NCBI GenBank assembly: GCA_964016875.1
Contig: OZ024724.1
Location: 32,821,786-32,885,785, forward strand
Source: Fallopia convolvulus
Lineage: Eukaryota; Streptophyta; Magnoliopsida; Caryophyllales; Polygonaceae
Length of the DNA stretch: 64,000 nucleotides
Direction: 5' to 3'
The notes beneath the pieces were generated by a model. It saw only the letters and a program-made list of their open reading frames with translations. It had not been told where the DNA came from and did no database searches. A program made the translations under genes and the position numbers. Of this stretch, positions 24,234 to 36,098 are shown piece after piece. Each line of letters begins with the position of its first letter. Positions within the stretch are counted from its first letter, which is position 1.

Positions 24234-24508
24234 AGCATGACCTAATGTGCTATCAAAGACAAGTTTTTCTTTATGTGTGTTAAATTTGAGTTTGAATATG
24301 GAGCAGGTAATGTCTAATCGTGTACCAATGTAAAAAGGAAAAGATGGATATCCTGAGAATGCTTCTTTCACAGAGGCGAACCAAGGACATCCATCCATTG
24401 AGAGCAACATCACAAGAGACAACACCGACATTGAAATTTCAAGCACATCTCTGGGTTTTTTTTTTCCATTGCATTCATATTCTTTTTATTAACCAGAAAA
24501 CTCTCCCA

Positions 24509-26359
24509 TCATCGCGAGGGAGAAGAAACAAACTGCCTATGTGAACTAAAAAGATCATTCCCTTCAAATGGGGACGTCCATTCACTAGACCCAGCAGATG
24601 ATGACTTGTCAACTTTACCTGACCCACTATTCTGGAACCCTGCAATGGAGACACCATTCCCATTAGAGGAAGGCGGTCTCATAGCATTTGAATCATACAC
24701 ATTACTTAGGCCGCTGCTCTGCCAAAACCCATTTGTAGGCTTATTAGACATAGAGGGAAGGAAAGTCCTATCCAAGCTCCAATCAATGTTGTTGTAATCA
24801 CATAAAAACATGGAGCCACCTGTGTGCCAATCCACCGGAGAGGTTGACCCAGATGAGCATGTTGACCCCATTCCAGAGAAAAGCCCGAGTGAGGAAGCCA
24901 CAGCAAGCGTCGGTGATGAACCCGCTCTTTTCCACAAGGCTTGTTGGTGGGCCCTGCTCCCCCCATGCAAGTCCAACTGTTGATGATGATTTTGCTGTTG
25001 CTGGTACAACTGATGATTTGAGGTTATTCCATCATTGAGGCCGACACTTTTTGCAGTAGAAACAAATGGGACTGAACTTGAAGGGTACCAATTGGGGGGT
25101 GAAGAAGAAGAAATGCTCGTATTAATAGACTGTGGCCTCTGCATCATAACCAACTGTTCTGGTACTGTTGTTCCTAGATGGACATTCCTATATTCGCTGC
25201 CAGCTATCTTGGTAGGTGGAGATGATGCCTGCAACGGTGATGCCAGGGAGTAGGAAACTGAAGGGGCTGCTGATGCACCAACAGGCCACCTTTTCTCGGC
25301 AGCTAGTATTGTCATTTGTTGTGGTCTCGTCCATTCTATCTTTGGCTGAATCTTTATTGGCTGCGCATTTTTATTCAGAATTTTTGGAGTTTGCCCTGCT
25401 GTGACACCTGCTTTGGTGTAGTTTAACTCTTTTTCATCATTCCTTGGTTGAATTGCAGTGGCTGGACTAGGCCTTTGTTGTAGCCTCACAGGGTTCTGGC
25501 TGGTAGCTAATGAGATCTTACCATTGTAAGGATCCCCGGTGTCCTCTGTTTTTGAGGGCAAAGCAGGAGGATCCTGCTTCTGTTCTTGCAAGGTCTCTTC
25601 TGCCTTTTCAAGATTACCTTCACAGGCAACTACTGCTCTTTCAACATCCTGTTTTGAACATTTAAACCTGACCTCCATTTCTGCAATCCTGGCAAGCTCT
25701 TCACATATATCAATTTTCAGATTAGCCCCTGTGTCCAGATTCTGATCATTAATTTTATTTGCTTCTTCACCACCTTCAAACAACCATGAAACTGCTTCCT
25801 CCATTTTGCCTTTATTGAGAATGAGGGCCATGGTTGATCGTTCTGCAGATAATCCCATGGCAACAAGCTTTTGAGCAAGAGCCTCCAGCTTTCTGGACAT
25901 CAAATAGCCACTACACCGTTCATGTAATTCCTGGGCACGCTTCTCCTTTTGGCGCTGATGTTTTCTCTCATTTCTCTGACGAATCCTTTCCCGTTTTTCA
26001 TTGTCAGCACCTGGTATTACCTCTTGCCTGACTGAAGCACCAGATGCTTTTTCTTTAAGTTCTTCTGACTCCACAGAATGGCTATCATTGTTGGATGCAG
26101 AATCATAATCTCCACCACTTCCATGGGTACTCCCACTGTTCTCATCTGTTTCATCTATGTTGCGGAACCGGCTGTTTACATGGAGGGAGGTCAAAGAGGG
26201 TATGGGTGAGTCTAGGGTAAGGAAGGTCCCCAGAACAGGATTGTATGCACTTGCTGAGATACCAGACATTCCATTTACAGTCCCAGAGGCCTTTGAAGAA
26301 ACTTTCTGTTCCGTTCCAGCCCTTTTGTCTTTTGATTTAGACTTGGAAGATGAAGACAT
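24509..26359 (-). CDS. UBA-domain (ubiquitin-associated) protein
   Basis: A single coding exon of 616 aa starting MSSSSKSKSKDKRAG. Residues 121-150 are a strongly basic, probably helical stretch (EKRERIRQRNERKHQRQKEK). Residues about 158-198 form a UBA domain with the usual M-G-x(5-8)-A-L pattern (LVAMGLSAERSTMALILNKG) and the closing AVSWLFEGG. A second, more divergent UBA-like segment lies at about 216-258 (VERAVVACEGNLEKAEETL). The remaining 350 residues are low-complexity Ser/Gln/Pro/Asn, with a conserved-looking C-terminal part (VDWHTGGSMFLCDYNNIDWS). UBA domains bind ubiquitin or ubiquitin-like folds; a specific role cannot be read from the sequence. The frame stays open 56 codons upstream, but a splice acceptor (TGTACAG, 26382-26380) lies just before this ATG, so I start here. 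Confidence 0.9.
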   Translation of the reverse strand: MSSSSKSKSKDKRAGTEQKVSSKASGTVNGMSGISASAYNPVLGTFLTLDSPIPSLTSLHVNSRFRNIDETDENSGSTHGSGGDYDSASNNDSHSVESEELKEKASGASVRQEVIPGADNEKRERIRQRNERKHQRQKEKRAQELHERCSGYLMSRKLEALAQKLVAMGLSAERSTMALILNKGKMEEAVSWLFEGGEEANKINDQNLDTGANLKIDICEELARIAEMEVRFKCSKQDVERAVVACEGNLEKAEETLQEQKQDPPALPSKTEDTGDPYNGKISLATSQNPVRLQQRPSPATAIQPRNDEKELNYTKAGVTAGQTPKILNKNAQPIKIQPKIEWTRPQQMTILAAEKRWPVGASAAPSVSYSLASPLQASSPPTKIAGSEYRNVHLGTTVPEQLVMMQRPQSINTSISSSSPPNWYPSSSVPFVSTAKSVGLNDGITSNHQLYQQQQNHHQQLDLHGGSRAHQQALWKRAGSSPTLAVASSLGLFSGMGSTCSSGSTSPVDWHTGGSMFLCDYNNIDWSLDRTFLPSMSNKPTNGFWQSSGLSNVYDSNAMRPPSSNGNGVSIAGFQNSGSGKVDKSSSAGSSEWTSPFEGNDLFSSHRQFVSSPSR

Positions 26360-26379
26360 TTTTATCACAACAGATTCAA

Positions 26380-27317
26380 CTGTACAGGTATATAGAACAA
26401 AAGCCTCTTCAGTGATCATATCATTAATTGTATATAGAACAAAAAACTTTCCACAGCCAGCATTGAATCCTTGAACAATGACTGCTACAAGCAGAAGAAA
26501 AAGTAACATACAAAACGAATAATTCACTGCAAATCTCCAACATTTCTATAGGCAATTGACTAACCACACAGGTAATTGACAATCATACTAGCAACTTTTA
26601 CCTCCAAAAAGATTACATGATATTTTCAACACACCGAAAAAAAAAGAAAGAATTATAAAGGGGAAGCAATACGTCCAAAACAGTCACAGGATACAAAAGC
26701 AAAATCAGGCAAATCCTCCATATGAAGGGAGATTTATTTCTACTTCCACGGTCAGCAGCATTCAGGCAAGCACAATCTACTTTTATCTCACAACTGATTA
26801 AAGAATCATAAACTCAATAACAAAGCAGGACAAGATTCAGTAAACAGATACGAATCCCTCGGTACTACTTCAATTGAGGCTAATTTCTACTAAGAAGGTG
26901 GTCCAATCAATACAGCCACACTCACAGTTGACAATTTATCTGACATTAAAAGAAGGTGACAAGCACACAATGAAACACAAAATCGCTCGACACAAATGAA
27001 AATTTGGGGTAATGATTCGACACCTTGACGCATTCAGGAAATTCAGGAAAACCTAGCTTTATAATGGCATAAATTTTGGACTAGGCCTACATTCACATGG
27101 AAAAGTGGCATAAACCTTCACGAATGGAAAAAACAAAAACAATCGATGTCACTAAAGATCATTACACCATACACGAAATTTAAAATTCCAGCAAAAAACA
27201 AATGAATCTCGCAAAATGGCGGCAATTCGAAACCGAAAAAAAAGAGAGAGAACAAGAACGGGGAAGAATAAGGTTGAAAGGAAAGAGGTACAGAAGAAAG
27301 AGAAGAGAAGAACAAAC
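26380..27317 (-). other. 5'UTR intron of the UBA gene
   Basis: On the minus strand the donor is AATCAG|GTTTGTTC at 27317 and the acceptor CTGTACAG ends at 26380, 20 bases before the start codon. The pyrimidine-rich leader exon lies at about 27480-27318. A long leader intron like this is common in constitutively expressed plant genes. Its exact ends need transcript data. Confidence 0.6.
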
Positions 27318-27563
27318 CTGATTATGCAGAGGGGTCGGAGGATGGATCGAAGGAGAGATCACGTTCAAACAGAGATTTCGAAAGGTTCGTGATGGGGGTA
27401 GGGAGGAGAGAGAAACAGGTGAGAGATTGCGAGGCTGAAACTGAATCGACGAATTAGGGTTTTTGACACGGCGATAATGGATGAAATAAAATGGGAAAAA
27501 AATATAAGAGCTAGTAAGAAGTGAGTTACACATTTCAAGAGGTAGAATGGAATAATATATTAA

Positions 27564-27874
27564 GGCCTGTTTGATTTTTCGTGACCGTAAACGGAAAAAA
27601 AAAATTCATCCAACAACTATATAAAAAAATCATTATCATAATATATTTATAAAAAAAACCATCCAACAACTTGTTCATTGTAAAAGTGAGATAGAAGGAA
27701 GTGATTCCACCATTTTATTACCCACTAAGATGGTGGAGGAATAATTGAGGTGGAGCAAGCTCCTTTTTACAATAAATAAGTTGATTTTTTTTTGTCAAAG
27801 TATCATGACATTAAAATAGACTACATTCATTTGCATTCCGTTTACATTTCCATGAATTGCAACCAAACGGGGCC
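27564..27874. mobile_element. PIF/Harbinger-type (Tourist-like) MITE
   Basis: The 311-bp AT-rich element is bordered by TAA on both sides (27561-27563 and 27875-27877), the target type of PIF/Harbinger elements. The termini are GGCCTGTTTGATTTT and, on the other strand, GGCCCCGTTTGGTTGC, an imperfect inverted repeat. It contains no coding sequence. It sits just upstream of the UBA gene leader. Confidence 0.75.
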
Positions 27875-27877
27875 TAA

Positions 27878-28701
27878 GACTCTTGAACTTTTACATTTTT
27901 GTCGATCATCTCTTTCTATTTTAGAGGTTTTTTTTGGTCGGAAAAGAGGGCTAGTGCTCTTGTGATATATGTATTTTAGAGGTTTTAAATAAACTCTTAA
28001 ACTATATATTTTTTTCTTTTAAACACAAAATATTTATCCAGTAAAACGCATGTACGTCAGTCTTGTACTCTTGTAAATGCTGACGTGAAATACTAAAAAA
28101 AATCATCATCATTACTATATAGTATATACTAAAACGGAGGTTAAATTAATATATAAACGCCCTACATTAAACCACATTATCCATCTTTTTTAAATTAATT
28201 TGATTGTTGAAAATATATTTATATTTTTTAATTAGTTATATTTATATATCAAACAAAAAAAATCAATCAATATATTAGTTTTATTTTTGGATAAGAAATA
28301 ACTTTAGATAAGATACATATATTTTTTTTTAAAATATCATTTCTTGTATCAATTTTAAATAATTATTTTTTTAAAATGATAGTTTTTTGTAGATAAGATA
28401 GGTATAGTTTTTTAGAAATATCTTTACATATATCAATTTAATCCAAATTTAACAAATAAAAAGAAATAATACAATAATTCAATCCATATGTATGACACAT
28501 AAAAAATACTAATTTAATATATTAGAGTAAAAAAGATAAGTTTTTTAATCCATAAATATGATAAATATAAAATCATTTTCATATAACTTTTCTATATATA
28601 AGTATATTTTTAATAATATATTTTTAATATTAATTTTCTATCCATAAATATGACAAATATAAAACAGTAATTTAATATCCCAACTACCATTTTTACATCA
28701 A
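27878..28701. other. AT-rich intergenic DNA
   Basis: No gene is visible. TATATACTAAAACGGAGG near 28125 resembles a degenerate Helitron 5' end on the plus strand, but no matching 3' hairpin is found on that strand. Variants of ATCCATAAATATGACAAATATAAAA recur at about 28550 and 28640. Confidence 0.4.
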
Positions 28702-29254
28702 CTAGGTGATTGTGGCGTGCTTTGCACGTCGAATAATATGGTTCCCCTCCTATATCCACCTCCAACCAACATATCGATCATATCGTGAAAATGATATACC
28801 TCGGTCATATGTATTAATTTTACAAATTGGACACAAAATTTTAAAAGAATAAGTTTTACAAGAAATTAAATGTGAACACAGTTACATAATGTGATAGTTT
28901 ATTAGAAGGTTGGAAAAATTAAACAAAATTAGGAGAAACAAAATAAAAAAAAGCGAAAGAGTTGTTTTTATATTAAATGAAAACTAAAAATCAAATTACA
29001 TAAAATACACACATGATTTAACTTTAAATAATACATCAATTCATGAAACCCTAAAATCATCCCCACATTTCGTAAAAAAAATTGAAACCCAAATCCCAAG
29101 AAATTTGAAGATGACAAATTCCAAAAAAAAAAGAGATTAGCAATTGTAAATATCAAGAGTTTCCCACCAACGGTAAAAGTTGAATTTTATGTACACCAAC
29201 CTCAAAGCACGAGAATCTATGTTCGAGGTCGAACCCTTTTCAAAAGGGAGAGGA
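28702..29254 (-). mobile_element. Helitron 3' end and undetermined body
   Basis: On the minus strand the hairpin CGTGCAAAGCACG is followed by about ten bases and CTAG at 28705-28702, next to a T. That is the expected structure of a Helitron 3' terminus. The matching 5' end (TCTATACT or similar) is not seen before the LTR element at 29255, so the element is probably truncated. Confidence 0.45.
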
Positions 29255-29401
29255 TGATGTGATTCTACCACATCATGAACAATACCAAGAGGAGAATGAC
29301 ATGGACCATGAGCAAGTGGTGCTTGCACCGGAGCCGAGCAGCCCCAATTCCAGCGCCATGGCGCCTTGCCTTGATGCACCAAGTGAAGCTTTGGAGCCAA
29401 G
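29255..29401 (+). repeat. Host gypsy LTR, left part (split by FAM1 copy B)
   Basis: It starts TGATGTGATTCTACC after a purine-rich CAAAAGGGAGAGGA and a stretch resembling the end of the CRM-like polyprotein at 36055-36098 (TTCGAGGTCGAA in both). The LTR is broken at 29401 by FAM1 copy B and continues at 50106. The duplicated CCAAG (29397-29401 and 50101-50105) marks the insertion. Confidence 0.7.
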
Positions 29402-29705
29402 TGTAATAACTACGGTTTTTAAGGATATTTTTGAATTTTTCTCAGATATCCTTTTAACCTCTTTGTTCGTTTTAATGCTTAATCCAATATTTTTGTTGGA
29501 AATTAAATCCTAGAAAATTTAAAGTGATATCCTAAAATCAAAAAGAAATGATTTTATGGATCGGTGTGAAGTCTAGGATTTTTCGGTGGAAAAAGAATAT
29601 TTATTGGATAAGCCGTCTTTTTAATTATGTACTGTAAAGAATTGTAAATACGAAACGGAAGCCTTAAAAATTGAAGGTAGTGTGATAAAATCATGGAAAA
29701 TTGGA
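29402..29705 (+). repeat. FAM1 copy B 5' LTR, first part
   Basis: It matches the start of the LTR at 47523 up to GGAAAATTGG, where the CRM-like element begins. The LTR resumes at 36920 with GGTTTTATTAGTC. Confidence 0.85.
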
Positions 29706-30526
29706 TGATGTGAATCTGTCCCATCAAGATCTCACCGAGTCAAACCGTAATCAAAATATCATGGACGAGAAGCAAGAGCACGAGAAGCAAGAGCAAGAGG
29801 AACCGCCGGTGATGCGAATTACTCGGTCCATGGCGAAGACTCTACAATGTCAAATCAAGGAAGCTCTCGCCACGCTGCTCGTCCCCGAGCTTGCCTCGCT
29901 CGACACCAACCCCGGAGTCGCTCGGCACCGCCCCGATCCAGCTCGTTACCGAGCTTGCTTTTGAATGCCAAAGGTTGTTGGCGAATGTGAATAGACATCT
30001 TTTAATGCGTTTTTAGTACGTCTTTTATTGCTCGGGTTTTAATGCTCGGTTTAATACTCTAGAAGTGGATCGGCCTTGGGTTTAAAAGGGCCTTTCGTGT
30101 GTTGTTTTGATTACCTTTGAATTGATAAAAAACTTCCTTTTGTTGGATGCAAAGAATCATCTCTTTGAAGGTCTTGTTCTTGATTCGATTGTGAGTTATA
30201 TCGATCTTTCAAGAACACTTGGTGTGTAATATCCAAGCCCCTAGTTCTTTCAAACGACCGTGAGTCATATCCGTCATTGAGAGTCCATATCCCCTTCAAT
30301 TCTCCCATCCAAACGTTCAACGTCCCATCATCATCTCTTCGAGTTCGCTCGGCCTCGACCAGAATCCGCTTGGCACCGACCTGTATCCGCTCGTCACCGA
30401 TCCGGAATCACTCGGCTACGACCATATCCTGCAAAGCTCGAGTTGCAAGGTCTACGACTTCTTCGAGGCTGTCGTTTACGGGAGTTAAGCGCTCGCACCG
30501 TGAATCAACCTAGGACGATCGTATCA
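29706..30526 (+). repeat. 5' LTR of the CRM-like element
   Basis: Runs TGATGTGAATC...GATCGTATCA, 821 bp, the same length as the 3' copy. TTTAAAAGGG at about 30081 may be its TATA box. An 87-codon frame (29701-29964) at its start is duplicated in the 3' LTR and is not a separate gene. Confidence 0.9.
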
Positions 30527-30528
30527 TG

Positions 30529-30542
30529 TGGTATCAGAGCCA
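30529..30542 (+). other. Primer binding site of the CRM-like element
   Basis: TGGTATCAGAGCCA, complementary to initiator methionine tRNA, two bases after the 5' LTR. Confidence 0.85.
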
Positions 30543-31268
30543 CGCGAGGTTTGACTCCTAAAAACTCGATTGTTAAGCATATAGAAATTGGTTTCCTTCC
30601 GTCTTTGTATGCCTGCGTTGAGAGCTCAAAATCTGAACCGATTTGTGCCTTTTCCAATTCCAACCCTTGAGTTCTTAGCCTTTAATTCGATTTTAATTGC
30701 GCTTGGCACACGAAAAGTTGTGTGTAAATCACGAAAAGGCTTAAAGGATTAAGGGAACGAGAAAGTTTATATAAAAAAAAAAGTAACTTGCTTGTTCGAA
30801 AATTAGGGTGTAGTAGGAGAAGAATTGGTTCGCCCATCCTCCTTCAAAGTGTCAAGACGTTAGGAGGGAGATCTTGGTATTGAACCCAACACCTCCTTGC
30901 TCAACCCTTGCGAAAAAAGTGGTTGTTCTTAGGAAGATCCGGTCACCGGTAAAACAAGAGGAGTGACCGAGAAAAAGTAAGGCAACACAAGGGCGACACC
31001 TACATCACTTGCTTCGTTTATGAATTGTTAAAAAAAAAATCAAGTACCTTTCCTTTATCTTTTTGTGTTTCACTTCTTGTAGTGTGTCGAGTCTTCTTGT
31101 AAGATTACTTGTTTGATATTTTCTTGCTTACCTTGTTAAAGACCTTACCGACCCTTCTAACGACCAATTTTTATTGCTTAAGGATCGGTTTAAGGACCCT
31201 TGCGTGTGTGGGATCCATTGACACGTTTTCCTAGTTGTGTGTGTTGAGTTTTGTGCTCTAGGAACAAC

Positions 31269-32640
31269 ATGGACGACTCTAACAACAAAAACAAGGGACT
31301 TGTCAAGGAAGAGGTGACTTCCACCGCTATTACCATGGAAGATTTGTTTGGAGTCATTCAAGGGCTCAAAACGGAGAACGAGGAAAGAGTGCGACAACAA
31401 CAACGGGAGATGGAAGCCTTCAAGCTTTCAATGGAGGCTAGGATGGGGGCAATGCAACTGGGAAGCCTTGGAGGAATTCAAGCAAGCTACTAAGAAGGAA
31501 CGGGCTCGGGCCAAGTGACATACGGGAGCTCGGTACCGACCAAGCCTAGCTCGGTGCCGACCCTGCCTAGCTCGGTGCCGACCCTGCCTAGCTCGGTGCC
31601 GACCACACTCTTCCGAGCACCAACCGCGAAGAGTCAGGTATGCAATCTTTCCATTCTTTTCCGTATTCTCCATACACTACTATGCCTTTGCCTTCGGGCC
31701 CCGCTAATGTTACAGGTCAAGAGTATGTTGGGGATTTCCAACCAAGAGCCCCGATGGCCCCATGGCAACCAAGGCGTCCCGCTGGAGGACGAGGCGCAGG
31801 GCGGGTGAATCATCAAGCGGTTAGGCAACTTCCACAACCCATGCGGGGATACCAAGGTCAAGAATTGGACCAAGGTTATGGAAGAGGGCCTAACGTGAAG
31901 CTGGAAGTACAACCTTTTGGAGGTTCTACCGATGCCGAAGTTTACTTGGAGTGGGAGCATAAGACGGAGCAAGTCTTTGACTTCTATCAATATTCGGACG
32001 CCCAAAAGGTAGCCATTGCCACCATTAAGTTTATTGATTTTGCTTACCATTGGTGGATTGAGGACAGGGAAGAAAGAGCATACAATGGTTATCCGGCTAT
32101 CGATACTTGGAAGGAGTTAAAGGCTGCCCTAAGGCATCGTTTTGTACCCGAGGACTTCACCGCTCGATTGCATGCTAGGCTAGAGCAATTGAAGCAAGGA
32201 ACCAAGACGTCGGATGAGTACTATAAAGAGCTCAAGATCTGGTTTATAGATCTGGCCTACGGTTTCCCGAGGGGTACGTTATCTCTAAGTTCATTAACGG
32301 TTTAAATGCTGACCTTAAATCTATTGTGAGTACGCATCATTTTGTTAGGGGCACTACGATTGAGGAGGTTTTGCACTACACCAATCACATTTATCAAAAT
32401 CTGCCTCAACGGAGAAGTTACCCATCTCCTTCCAAGCCGTGGAATACTCAAGGTGGGGGCGCTTCTAGCCAACCAATTCGGCGTCCCGAAGCCAAGCCCG
32501 ATGTCGAAAATGTGCCTACACGGCGTGAACCATCTCGGACTCCACAAGGAGGAAGGAGTGAAGGCGAGCAACGAACGAGTGAGATCAAGTGTTTCAAGTG
32601 CTTAGGGCGTGGACACATAGCTCGGGATTGCCCTTCAAAG
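31269..32640 (+). pseudogene. gag of the CRM-like element, broken
   Basis: The frame opens with MDDSNNKNKGLVKEEV and ends at a TAA (31491-31493) after about 74 codons. It resumes in another frame from about 31640. That block contains the retrotransposon gag domain (YLEWEHKTEQVFDFYQYSD, then FVPEDFTARLHARLEQLKQG). A further shift follows near 32300. The last part carries a CCHC zinc knuckle, CFKCLGRGHIARDC, at 32590-32631. The nucleocapsid product would package element RNA. Between the two blocks lies a 21-bp tandem repeat (31530-31610). Confidence 0.8.
31530..31610 (+). repeat. 21-bp tandem repeat in gag
   Basis: About four units of TAGCTCGGTGCCGACCCTGCC, the first one variant. The unit length is a multiple of three. 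A similar repeat of GTGGGTCGACACCGACC-type units occurs twice at about 33271-33310. Confidence 0.8.
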
Positions 32641-35178
32641 CGCCAAGTTCTACTCAACACCATTGGGGAGTATGAGTCGGATGAGGAGGCTGAGAATGAG
32701 GAGCCACAAGATGGTGATGGAGAGGTGGCGGAATTGCAAGTTATGGCCGAGACCCATGGGGAGTGCTTCGTGGTCAAGCATTCCCTTCTTGCCAATGACG
32801 CTCTGGTGCCATCCAACCAAAGGGAGACCATTTTCCATACAAGATGCCTCATTCAAGGTAAACTTTGTACTCTTATAATTGATGATGGATCTTGTTGCAA
32901 TATCATAGATCAAGAAGTGGTTCCTCGGTTTGCCCTTAAAACTACTCCTCATGTATTACCCTATACATTATGTTGGTTGAACTCTAACACACCTCTTGAG
33001 GTGAATGAACAAGCTTGTATCAAGTTTTCTATAGGGGGTACTCTGATGAGGTGATATGTGATGTGGTTCCAATGATGGCGTGTCATTTCTTACTTGGTCG
33101 CCCGTGGCAATATGACCATGGCGTGATTCACCAAGGCGTCACAAACGAGTACTCTTTCCATCTCAATGGTAAGAGAATCACCTTGATGTCCATGGCGCCA
33201 CACGAGATCATGGCCGACCATATTGCGAGGAAGCAACGACGTGAAGCTGCTAAAGAAGCCAAGCGGGCCAGTGGGTCGACACCGACCGCCAGTGGGTCGA
33301 CACCGACCACACCGCCGAGCCATCTCCTTCTAGCCAAGGCCAGAGAAACTCGGAAGTCTGTGAAAGGGAGTACTACTTGCATTCTTTTGTTATTTAAGGA
33401 TGTACTGCTTAATGAACAAGATATAGAGCAATTACCTTCTCCCATTTCTTTGTTGTTGAAGATGTTTGATGATGTGTTTCCCGAAGAGATGCCGGAGGGA
33501 CTGCCTCCAATCCGAGGGATTGAGCACCATATCGACTTCGTGCGTGGCACTTCCATTCCCAACAAGCCAGCCTACCGAGCCAATCCAACCGAGGTTGAGG
33601 AGCTTCCAAAACAGGTTGTAGAGCTTCTTTCTAAGGGTTATGTGCGTGAGAGTTTGAGTCCATGTTCCGTTCCCGTCATCTTAGTTCCTAAGAAAGATGG
33701 AACGTGGAGAATGTGTGTGGATTGTAGGGCTATCAACAACATTACCGTCAAGTATAGGCATCCTATTCCTAGACTTGATGATATGTTGGATGAGCTCCAT
33801 GGGTCATGCATATTTTCCAAAGTGGATCTCAAAAGTGGTTATTACCAAATTCGCATGAAGGAAGGTGATGAATGGAAAACCGCATTCAAGACCAAGTACG
33901 GTCTCTATGAATGGTTGGTTATGCCATTTGGCCTTACTAATGCGCCTAGCACATTCATGAGATTAATGAACCATGTTTTAAGAGCTTTTTTAGGCAAGTT
34001 TGTGGTAGTGTATTTTGATGATATATTGATCTATAGCCATAGCTTGCAAGAGCATACTAGACATGTCCGCATGGTTCTAGAAGTTTTGAGGAAAGAGAAG
34101 CTTTATGCTAATTTTAAGAAATGCCATTTTTGCTCGGATAATGTGGTGTTTCTTGGTTTTGTAGTGAGCAAAGAAGGGCTTCAAGTGGACAAGGAGAAAG
34201 TGAAGGCAATTGAGGAATGGCCCGTACCATGACGCAAGTGAGGAGCTTCCTTGGCTGGCTGGTTTCTACCGACGCTTCGTCGGAGATTTCAGCTCGTTAG
34301 CCACGCCTCTCACCGAACTTACTAAGAAGAAGGTGGTTTTCCAATGGGGTCCAAAGCAAGAGCGAGCCTTCATTACTCTCAAGGACAAGTTCACGCATGC
34401 ACCTCTTCTAGTTCTTCCCGATTTTTCCAAGACTTTCGAGATTGAATGTGATGCTTCGGGAGTGGGACTTGGAGGCGTACTCATGCAAGGAGGGAGGCTG
34501 ATTGCATATTATAGTGAGAAGTTGAATGATGCCGAGCTCAAGTACCCAACTTATGACAAGGAGCTACTCGCTTTGGTAAGGGTGCTTAAGGTATGGTCTC
34601 ACTATCTCCTCCGTAGGGAATTTGTTATTCATTCCGACCATGAGGCACTTAGGTTCCTCAAAGGTCAAAATAAATTGAATAAACTTCATGCTAAGTGGGT
34701 TGAATTTATTGAGACTTTCCCTTACGTAATCAAACACAAAAAGGGAAAGGACAATATTGTGGCAGATGCTTTATTCCGAAGATACGCCCTAATTTCCACT
34801 ATGGATGCTAGGATGTTGGGCTTTGCTTTCATTAAGGAACTATATTCGGTAGACCTTGACTTCAAGGATATCTATGGGGAATGTAGTACCGTTAGAAGCA
34901 AAGATCAATTCTTCCTTCATGACGGTTATCTTATGAAGGGTGCTAAGTTATGCATCCCTGGGGGATCCATTCGACGCCTATTAGTGCAAGAAGCACACGG
35001 TGGTGGCCTTATGGGCCATTTCGGCATTGCTAAGACTTTGCAAGCCTTGAAGGAACACTTCTATTGGCCGCGAATGCTTAGGGACGTCGAGAAATTTTGT
35101 GCCTCTTGTGATACTTGTGCACGAGCTAAATCTAAAACGAGGCCCCAAGGATTGTATACTCCGTTGCCCATTCCCTAA
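32641..35178 (+). pseudogene. pol (protease, reverse transcriptase, RNase H, integrase zinc domain), broken
   Basis: The protease active site reads IIDDGSCCNIID (32875-32910), with DDGS where DTGS or DGGS is usual. A frameshift near 33020-33054 follows. Reverse transcriptase spans about 33600-34230 with RMCVDCRAINN, VDLKSGYYQIRM and the catalytic YFDDILIY (34011-34034). Another shift lies near 34220. RNase H spans about 34330-34770 (FEIECDASGVGLGGVL, HSDHEALRFLKGQN). The integrase HHCC zinc finger ends with CASCDTCARAK, and the frame stops at TAA 35176-35178. All motifs are in the order expected of Ty3/gypsy. Confidence 0.85.
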
Positions 35179-35199
35179 CAACCTTGGGAAGACTTATCC

Positions 35200-36060
35200 A
35201 TGGATTTTGTGTTAGGTCTTCCTAGGACTAAAAGGGGAAGGGATTCCATTCTCGTAGTCGTTGATCGGTTTAGTAAGATGGCAAATTTCATTGCGTGTCA
35301 CAAAACCGACGATGCTACGAACGTGGCGTCATTGTTTTTCAACCATGTTGTGCGTCTCCATGGTCTTCCCAAAACTATAGTGTCGGATAGGGATGTAAAA
35401 TTCCTTAGCCACTTTTGGAGGACTTTGTGGGCCAAGTTAGGCACCAAGCTACTTTATTCCACTACTTGTCACCCGCAAACGGATGGGCAAACCGAAGTAG
35501 TGAATAGGTTGCTTGGCACCTTGCTTCGTGTTGTTTGCGAGCTAACCTCCGCAGGTGGGAAGATTGTCTTCCATACATAGAGTTCGCCCATAACCGGACT
35601 ACCCATTCGGCGACCAAAAAGACACCTTTCGAAGTCGCTTATGGTAAGAATCCTCTCACTCCGTTAGACCTTATTGCTCACCCTATTGTTGATGGTTTTA
35701 GCCAGGAAGGAAAGGATTTAGCGGACTATGTGAAGCGGTTGCACGAGGACACGAGGAGGCAGCTCGAGAAACGCTCGACACAATATGAGCGCCATCATAA
35801 CAAGGGACGCAAAGAGTTGCTTTTTAGAACCCGGTGACTTGGTGTGGGTGCACCTCCGCAAGGAACGGTTTCCCTCACGTCGAAACTCCAAGTTGAAGCC
35901 ACGAGCGGAGGGGCCATTTCAAGTACTTGGGAAGATCAACGATAATGCTTATCGGTTGGAGCTACCACCGGAGATGGGTGTCCATGATGTGTTCAACATT
36001 GCTGATCTTCGACCTTACTTGGTGGGCAATTCCGATGATGACGATTACATGCCAGATTCG
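35200..36060 (+). pseudogene. pol (integrase core and C-terminus), broken
   Basis: The integrase core starts MDFVLGLPRTK. Its catalytic triad residues are visible as the Asp of MDFVLG, the Asp of IVSDRD and the Glu of GQTEVVNR. The frame shifts near 35550 and again near 35800. The last block has DLVWVHLRKERFPSRR, EGPFQVLGKINDNAYRLELP and HDVFNIADLRPYL, the conserved post-core region of gypsy integrases. The reading frame ends inside the 3' LTR. No chromodomain is visible. Confidence 0.85.
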
Positions 36061-36078
36061 AGGTCGAATCCTTTCGAA

Positions 36079-36098
36079 GGGGGGGGGGGGGGGGAGGA
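36079..36098 (+). other. Polypurine tract with a 16-G run
   Basis: GAAGG followed by an uninterrupted G run (36079-36094) and AGGA directly precedes the 3' LTR. It is the second-strand primer site. Such a long homopolymer is unusual and may include replication or sequencing slippage. Confidence 0.75.

Noticed and set aside
26360..26527. 56-codon N-terminal extension of the UBA protein that looks like a signal peptide
   Set aside because: It lies upstream of a good splice acceptor (26382-26380) and inside the probable leader intron. A secretory signal is also unexpected on a UBA protein.
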